From Trebonia kvetii (lineage in GTDB: Bacteria > Actinomycetota > Actinomycetes > Streptosporangiales > Streptosporangiaceae): 64,000 nt of DNA. Positions within the stretch are counted from its first letter, which is position 1. Every line of letters starts with the position of its first letter. A program made the translations under genes and the position numbers. The notes below the pieces were generated by a model. It saw only the letters and a program-made list of their open reading frames with translations. It did no database searches and was not told the DNA's origin. Below are positions 60,031 through 64,000 of this stretch, one piece after another. The DNA lies in the NCBI RefSeq assembly GCF_007827045.1, contig NZ_RPFW01000001.1, positions 1,464,519 through 1,528,518 of the forward strand, in the 5' to 3' direction.

Positions 60031-60094
60031 GTTTCCGGGACGCGTCCCGGAAACTCCGCGGAAAGTCCAAGGGTAAATCCGGGACGCGTCCCGG
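60031..60094. promoter_or_regulatory. Two GGGACGCGTCCC palindromes between lacI and the glycosidase gene
   Basis: A perfect 24-bp palindrome at 60031-60054 and a perfect 16-bp palindrome at 60079-60094 share the core CCGGGACGCGTCCCGG. Their centres are 44 bp apart, about four helical turns. They have a central CG like LacI-family sites, but a different sequence from the CTATACCGGTTAAG set, so a second regulator is possible. Confidence 0.65.
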
Positions 60095-60122
60095 GGAAGT
60101 GCTTACCGTGGACGATGGCCCG

Positions 60123-60136
60123 CTAAACCGGTATAG
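60123..60136. promoter_or_regulatory. Putative LacI operator at the glycosidase promoter
   Basis: CTAAACCGGTATAG; its reverse complement CTATACCGGTTTAG differs from the SBP site at one base. It overlaps a -10-like TATAGT (60132-60137) on the plus strand, 60 bp before the glycosidase start. Confidence 0.7.
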
Positions 60137-60196
60137 TCCAGGCCGACAGGCCTACCCGGCGGAAGAGGCGTCAACTACCCGGCGAGGAGGCCGAGC

Positions 60197-62146
60197 GTGC
60201 GCAGGAACACATCGAAGGTCAGCACTGGCGATACGCCCGTGAACTGGCTTGGCGCGAACTTCTGGTCGCGGACCGGCGGTCCGCTGATGTGGCGCAGCTA
60301 CGACCCGTCGGTCATCGGCGCGGAGCTGGCCGTGCTCAGGCGGCACGGCCTGACCATGACCAGGTCGTTCTTCTACTGGCCCGACTTCATGCCAGGCCCG
60401 TACGAGATCGACGAGACGATGACGGCGCGCTACGCCGACTTCCTGGACCGGCACAGCGACCAGGGCCTGCAGACCATCCCCACCTTCATCGTCGGCCACA
60501 TGTCCGGCGAGAACTGGGACCCGGCCTGGCGCGGCGGCAGAGACCTGTACGAGGACATATGGCTGGTCGGCCGGCAGGCCTGGTTCGCGGCGGAGATGGT
60601 GCGCCGCTTCGCGGACCACCCGGCCGTCGCGGGCTGGCTGGTGTCCAACGAGATGCCGTTGTACGGCGGCGCGAGCACCGACCACAAGATCGTCGACACC
60701 TGGGCGCGGATCATCAAGGACGCGGTGCGCGCGGCCGGCGGGCACCAGCCCTTCTCGCTCGGCGACGGCGCCTGGGGCATCGAGGTCACCGGCAACGACA
60801 ACGGCTTCAGGCTCGCCGAGGTTTCGCAGCTCGTCGACTTCCTCGGGCCGCACATCTACCCGGTCGGCGACGACCCGGTGCGGCAGCGCTACGCCGCCGC
60901 CGTCGCCTGCGAGCTCTCCGGCACCTTCGGCAAGCCGGTGATCATGGAGGAGTTCGGCGTCAGCTCCGACTTCGCCTCCGACGCCAACGCCGCCGTGTAC
61001 TACAGGCACCTGATGCACAGCACCCTGCTGGCCGGCGCCACCGGCTGGATCGCCTGGAACAACACCGACTTCGCGCTCCCGCAGCAGGACCCGTACCGGC
61101 ACCACGCGTTCGAGCAGAACTTCGGGCTCACCGATGCCCACGGCACGCCCAAGGCCACGCTCACCGAGATGAAAGCCTTCGCGCGGACGCTCGACGCCAT
61201 CGACTTCGCGAACTGCGAGCGCGCGGACACCGACACCGCGCTCGTCGTGTCCAGCTACCTGGACAACCAGTACCCCTTCACCTCGCCGGACAGCCACGTC
61301 GCGGTCGCCAAGTCGCTGCACCAGGCGTACATCTCCGCCCGGCTTGCCGACCTGCCACCGCAGCTGACCCGCGAGACGGCCGGCATCGAGCCGGGAGCGC
61401 GGCTGTACCTCGTCCCGTCCGCCAAGCAGATCCTCGCCCCCACCGCCGCGGCGCTTGAGAAGCTGGCGAACGACGGCGCGACGGTCTACGTGTCCTACAG
61501 CGCCGGCGACGTGTCCTGGCACCGCGGCCCGTCCTACGGGTCGATGAACGACCTGTTCGGCGTGAAGCACCAGCTCGACGTGGGCATGGTGGACCCGATC
61601 ACCGACGACCTCGTTGAGCTCACCTTCACCAGGGACTTCGGCGGCCTGACCAGGGGCACCTCGCTCACCTTCCCCGTCGGGGGCAACGAGCACGTGCGCG
61701 CCTACCTGCCCGTCACGCCCACCACGGCGGAGGTCATCGCCACCGACGCGCACGGCCGCCCCGCGCTGCTGCGGCGGCAGGTCGGCCGCGGCTCGCTGAT
61801 CCTGTGCACCTACCCGCTCGAGTACATGGCCGCCGCCGTCGCCCGGGTCAACCCGGACGCCACGGTCGCGCTGTACGGCGCGCTCGCCACGCACGCGGGC
61901 GTCCGCAGGTCGGTGACGGTCGAGGACCCGGACGTCGCCTGTGACGTGCTCGTGCACCGCGACGGCACGCGGTTCGCGGTCATCTCCAGCCACGCCGACG
62001 AGGAGCTGACGGTCAAGCCGGTGCTCGGCACGACCGGCGACAGGGTGCTCCCCGCGGGGCTGACCGCGCTCGGCGAGACCGAGATCGTGAACAGGGTCAC
62101 GCTGCAACCGTTCGGGATCAAGGTGTTCAAGATCGCCGAGAGCTAA
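60197..62146 (+). CDS. Cytoplasmic clan GH-A glycoside hydrolase
   Basis: A 649-residue glycosidase without a signal peptide. The first 370 residues are a TIM barrel: VNWLGANFWSRTGGP, LTMTRSFFYWPDFMPGPYEID, AGWLVSNEMPLYGG with the acid/base Glu after Asn, LVDFLGPHIYPVGDD, and PVIMEEFGVSSDFA with the nucleophile Glu. The rest resembles the class-I-amidotransferase-like and beta-sandwich parts seen in beta-galactosidase or mannanase relatives (GH5/GH42-like). It probably cleaves imported beta-linked oligosaccharides such as manno- or gluco-oligomers. GTG 60197 follows GAGGAGG. A LacI operator lies upstream; a CE7 esterase gene follows after 9 bp. Confidence 0.85.
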   Translation: MRRNTSKVSTGDTPVNWLGANFWSRTGGPLMWRSYDPSVIGAELAVLRRHGLTMTRSFFYWPDFMPGPYEIDETMTARYADFLDRHSDQGLQTIPTFIVGHMSGENWDPAWRGGRDLYEDIWLVGRQAWFAAEMVRRFADHPAVAGWLVSNEMPLYGGASTDHKIVDTWARIIKDAVRAAGGHQPFSLGDGAWGIEVTGNDNGFRLAEVSQLVDFLGPHIYPVGDDPVRQRYAAAVACELSGTFGKPVIMEEFGVSSDFASDANAAVYYRHLMHSTLLAGATGWIAWNNTDFALPQQDPYRHHAFEQNFGLTDAHGTPKATLTEMKAFARTLDAIDFANCERADTDTALVVSSYLDNQYPFTSPDSHVAVAKSLHQAYISARLADLPPQLTRETAGIEPGARLYLVPSAKQILAPTAAALEKLANDGATVYVSYSAGDVSWHRGPSYGSMNDLFGVKHQLDVGMVDPITDDLVELTFTRDFGGLTRGTSLTFPVGGNEHVRAYLPVTPTTAEVIATDAHGRPALLRRQVGRGSLILCTYPLEYMAAAVARVNPDATVALYGALATHAGVRRSVTVEDPDVACDVLVHRDGTRFAVISSHADEELTVKPVLGTTGDRVLPAGLTALGETEIVNRVTLQPFGIKVFKIAES

Positions 62147-62155
62147 GGTTCTCTT

Positions 62156-63133
62156 ATGCCCTGGTATGACATGCCGCTCGAGCGGCTGCGCGAGTACCGC
62201 ACGAGCACACAGGAGCCCGACGGGCTCGACGACTGGTGGGCCGGGCGTATCGCAGAGGCACGAGCACTCGCCGAGCCGCTCACTCGCACGCCGCACCAGC
62301 CCGGGCTGTACGACCCGTTCCAGGTGGACGACGTCGAGTTCTCCGGGGGCGGCGGCGACCGGATCAGGGCCTGGCACTTCCGTCCGCGCGGCAACGCCGC
62401 GGCGCCCATGGTCGTCAAGTTCATCGGGTACGGCGGCGGGCGCGGCGTGCCCGCCGAGCACGTGCTGCTGCCCGCGCTCGGCTACGCGCTGCTCGTCATG
62501 GACACGCGCGGCCAGGGCGGCCGGTGGACCAGCGGTGCGACGCCGGACGGCGGCACCGGGACCGGGCCGGAGAACTCGCTCGTGATGACCAGGGGTATCA
62601 CGCGCCCCGAGGATTACTACTACACCCGGCTGTTCACCGACGCCGCGCTAGCGATCGACACCGCGATCAAGCTGGCAGGCTCCGGCGCCGGTCCCGGCAT
62701 CGCGGTGACCGGCGGCAGCCAGGGCGGGGCGCTCGCGCTCGCCGCCGCGGCGCTGCGCCCGGACGTGGTCCGGGTCTGCCACGCCGACGTGCCGTTCCTC
62801 TGCGACATCCAGCGGGCGATCACGCTCGCGCCGCACGCGCCGTACACCGAGATCCCCGAGTTCCTCGCCGAGAACACCAAGCTCATCGAGCCGGCCCTGA
62901 ACACGCTGCGGTACGTGGACTGCGCACTGCTCGCGCGCAGGATCACGGCCACCACGCTGGTGAGCGTGGGCCTGATGGACGACATCTGCCCGCCGTCGAC
63001 CGTCTTCGCCGCGTACAACGAGATCACGGCGGACAAGGAGATCGCGGTCTACCCATACAGCGACCACAGTTGCCCCAGGGGGCACACCGAGCGGCAGCTC
63101 GCGCACCTGGGCAAGCACTTCCCGGCCAGGTGA
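62156..63133 (+). CDS. Acetyl xylan esterase-like hydrolase (CE7/AXE1 family)
   Basis: A 325-residue alpha/beta hydrolase of carbohydrate esterase family 7: LREYRTSTQEPDGLDDWW, VKFIGYGGGRG, LVMDTRGQGGRW (the CE7 RGQGG motif), VTGGSQGGALALAAAAL (Ser nucleophile), LVSVGLMDDICPPSTVFAAYNEI (Asp) and YSDHSCPRGH (His region). Members remove acetyl groups from short xylo- or other oligosaccharides inside the cell, making them accessible to glycosidases. It begins 9 bp after the GH gene and is surely co-transcribed. Start ATG 62156. Confidence 0.92.
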   Translation: MPWYDMPLERLREYRTSTQEPDGLDDWWAGRIAEARALAEPLTRTPHQPGLYDPFQVDDVEFSGGGGDRIRAWHFRPRGNAAAPMVVKFIGYGGGRGVPAEHVLLPALGYALLVMDTRGQGGRWTSGATPDGGTGTGPENSLVMTRGITRPEDYYYTRLFTDAALAIDTAIKLAGSGAGPGIAVTGGSQGGALALAAAALRPDVVRVCHADVPFLCDIQRAITLAPHAPYTEIPEFLAENTKLIEPALNTLRYVDCALLARRITATTLVSVGLMDDICPPSTVFAAYNEITADKEIAVYPYSDHSCPRGHTERQLAHLGKHFPAR

Positions 63134-63139
63134 GCGCTA

Positions 63140-63170
63140 GCCGGGGCCAGGTTCAGACGCCGGCCCCGGC
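63140..63170. terminator. Bidirectional terminator after the esterase gene
   Basis: GCCGGGGCC (63140-63148) pairs with GGCCCCGGC (63162-63170) in the 46-bp gap between convergent genes. Confidence 0.7.
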
Positions 63171-63179
63171 CAACCGGGC

Positions 63180-63974
63180 TCAGTCGCGGATGACCACGCG
63201 GTTGGTCAGGGTGCCGACCGACTCGATCGTCACCGACACCTCGTCACCGTCGACCAGCGGGCCGACACCCTCGGGCGTGCCGGTCAGCAGCACGTCACCG
63301 GGCAGCAGCGTCATCACCGACGACACGAACTGGATGAGCGACGGCACGTCCCACAGCAGCTCGGACGTCCTGGCGTGCTGCTTGACCGCGCCGTTGACCG
63401 TCGTGGTGATGCCGAGGTCGGCGGGGTCGGCCCCGGTCTCCATCCACGGCCCGAGCGGGCAGAACGTGTCGAAGCCCTTCGCCCTGGTCCACTGGCCGTC
63501 CTTGGCCTGCAGATCCCGCGCGGTCACGTCGTTCGCGCAGGTGTAGCCGAAGATGACCTCGGCTGCCCGCTCCCGCGGCACGTCCCTGCAGAGCCTGCCG
63601 ATGATCACGGCGAGCTCGCCCTCGTAGTCCACCCGCTCGGTGATCTTCACCGGATACGCGATCCTGTCGCCTGGACCGGTGACCGACGTGGACGGCTTGA
63701 GGAACAGGACCGGCTCGGCGGGGAGCTCGTTTCCTCCCATCTCCTTGACGTGCTCGGCATAGTTCTTGCCGACGGCCACCACCTTGGACGGCAGGACGGG
63801 CGCGAGCAGCCGCACCTCGGCCAGCGGATAGCGCTCGCCGGTGAGCCGCACTCCTGCCGGATCGACACCGAACGGGTGGCCGTACAGCTCCGCGATCGTT
63901 TGCTGCTGGCCGGACTCACCCTCAACGACGCCGTAAGCGACGCCGTCGCCCTTGGCGAACCTCGCGATACGCAC
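63180..63974 (-). CDS. Fumarylacetoacetate hydrolase-family protein
   Basis: A 264-residue protein of the FAH superfamily: KVVAVGKNYAEHVKEMGG, PVLFLKPSTSVTGPGD, ERVDYEGELAVIIGR (metal-binding Glu pair), GYTCANDVTARDLQAKDGQWTRAKGFDTFCPLGPW, and LLTGTPEGVGPLVDGDEV. Members are hydrolases or decarboxylases/isomerases of beta-keto or hydroxy-enol acids such as 2-hydroxyhepta-2,4-diene-1,7-dioate. The start ATG at 63974 lies 26 bp from the window edge, so its promoter and upstream neighbours are not seen. Substrate unknown. Confidence 0.9.
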   Translation of the reverse strand: MRIARFAKGDGVAYGVVEGESGQQQTIAELYGHPFGVDPAGVRLTGERYPLAEVRLLAPVLPSKVVAVGKNYAEHVKEMGGNELPAEPVLFLKPSTSVTGPGDRIAYPVKITERVDYEGELAVIIGRLCRDVPRERAAEVIFGYTCANDVTARDLQAKDGQWTRAKGFDTFCPLGPWMETGADPADLGITTTVNGAVKQHARTSELLWDVPSLIQFVSSVMTLLPGDVLLTGTPEGVGPLVDGDEVSVTIESVGTLTNRVVIRD

Positions 63975-64000
63975 GATGCTCCTTCGCTTCGCTTGTCGCT

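Noticed and set aside
60152..62461. 769-codon frame on the minus strand
   Set aside because: It is antisense to the glycosidase and esterase genes; the translated sequence is Val/Gly/Arg/His-rich without any motif.

Overview
The window is high-GC DNA, probably from a filamentous actinomycete. Signs of this are GTG starts, ATGA/GTGA stop-start overlaps, strong G/C bias at third codon positions, and families largely confined to such bacteria: XRE regulators with DUF5753, DUF397 proteins, RsbW-like ATPases, SAV2177-type methyltransferases, DUF5134, a large AAA-LuxR regulator and the CE1758/CE1759 flavin pair. The order cannot be settled from sequence alone; Streptosporangiales-like is a guess. 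No prophage, insertion sequence, CRISPR array or rRNA was seen. There are two tRNA genes, Glu(CTC) and Gln(CTG).

Layout. 0-10 kb is a regulator-rich zone: a membrane-protein tail, two DUF397 proteins, an MBL-fold hydrolase, an XRE/DUF5753 regulator, a 53-aa secreted peptide too short for routine gene calling, a giant LuxR regulator and two anti-sigma-like ATPases. A 38-bp composite element (TGCAANTTGCA plus ATCGGTCAGCTGACCGAT, centres 23.5 bp apart) occurs three times here, and a fourth TGCAAGTTGCA lies upstream of the LuxR gene. 10-20 kb holds a GMC oxidoreductase, a TauE/SafE exporter, a FAD monooxygenase, an old-yellow-enzyme gene that runs antisense into a PgeF-type gene, and a ribose-type ABC importer. 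20-32 kb holds a [3Fe-4S] ferredoxin/P450 pair, a TesB thioesterase, a secreted four-domain glucodextranase-like GH15 protein, a MaoC/CitE pair, a SAM methyltransferase, an acyl-CoA ligase and a PadR regulator.

32-41 kb holds OsmC, an aldo/keto reductase, a CAP-domain secreted protein, a truncated alcohol dehydrogenase, two membrane proteins, a CadD-type transporter and a luciferase-like/MarR/FMN-reductase operon. 40.5-48 kb looks catabolic: a flavin reductase beside a decayed acyl-CoA-dehydrogenase-like oxygenase, SDR and two beta-hydroxyacid dehydrogenases in an overlapping operon, then hydrolase, luciferase-like enzyme and an intact paralogue of the decayed oxygenase in another. 48-52 kb shows rearrangement: a DAHP synthase whose stop is lost into a degraded surface-protein gene, tandem and palindromic repeats, and tRNA genes.

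52.5-63 kb is a carbohydrate-use locus: a LacI regulator, an Opp-type importer (SBP, two permeases, two ATPases), a clan GH-A glycosidase and a CE7 esterase. A 14-bp near-palindrome (CTATACCGGTTAAG) lies at the LacI, SBP and glycosidase promoters and is the likely LacI operator. The window ends with a fumarylacetoacetate-hydrolase-family gene.
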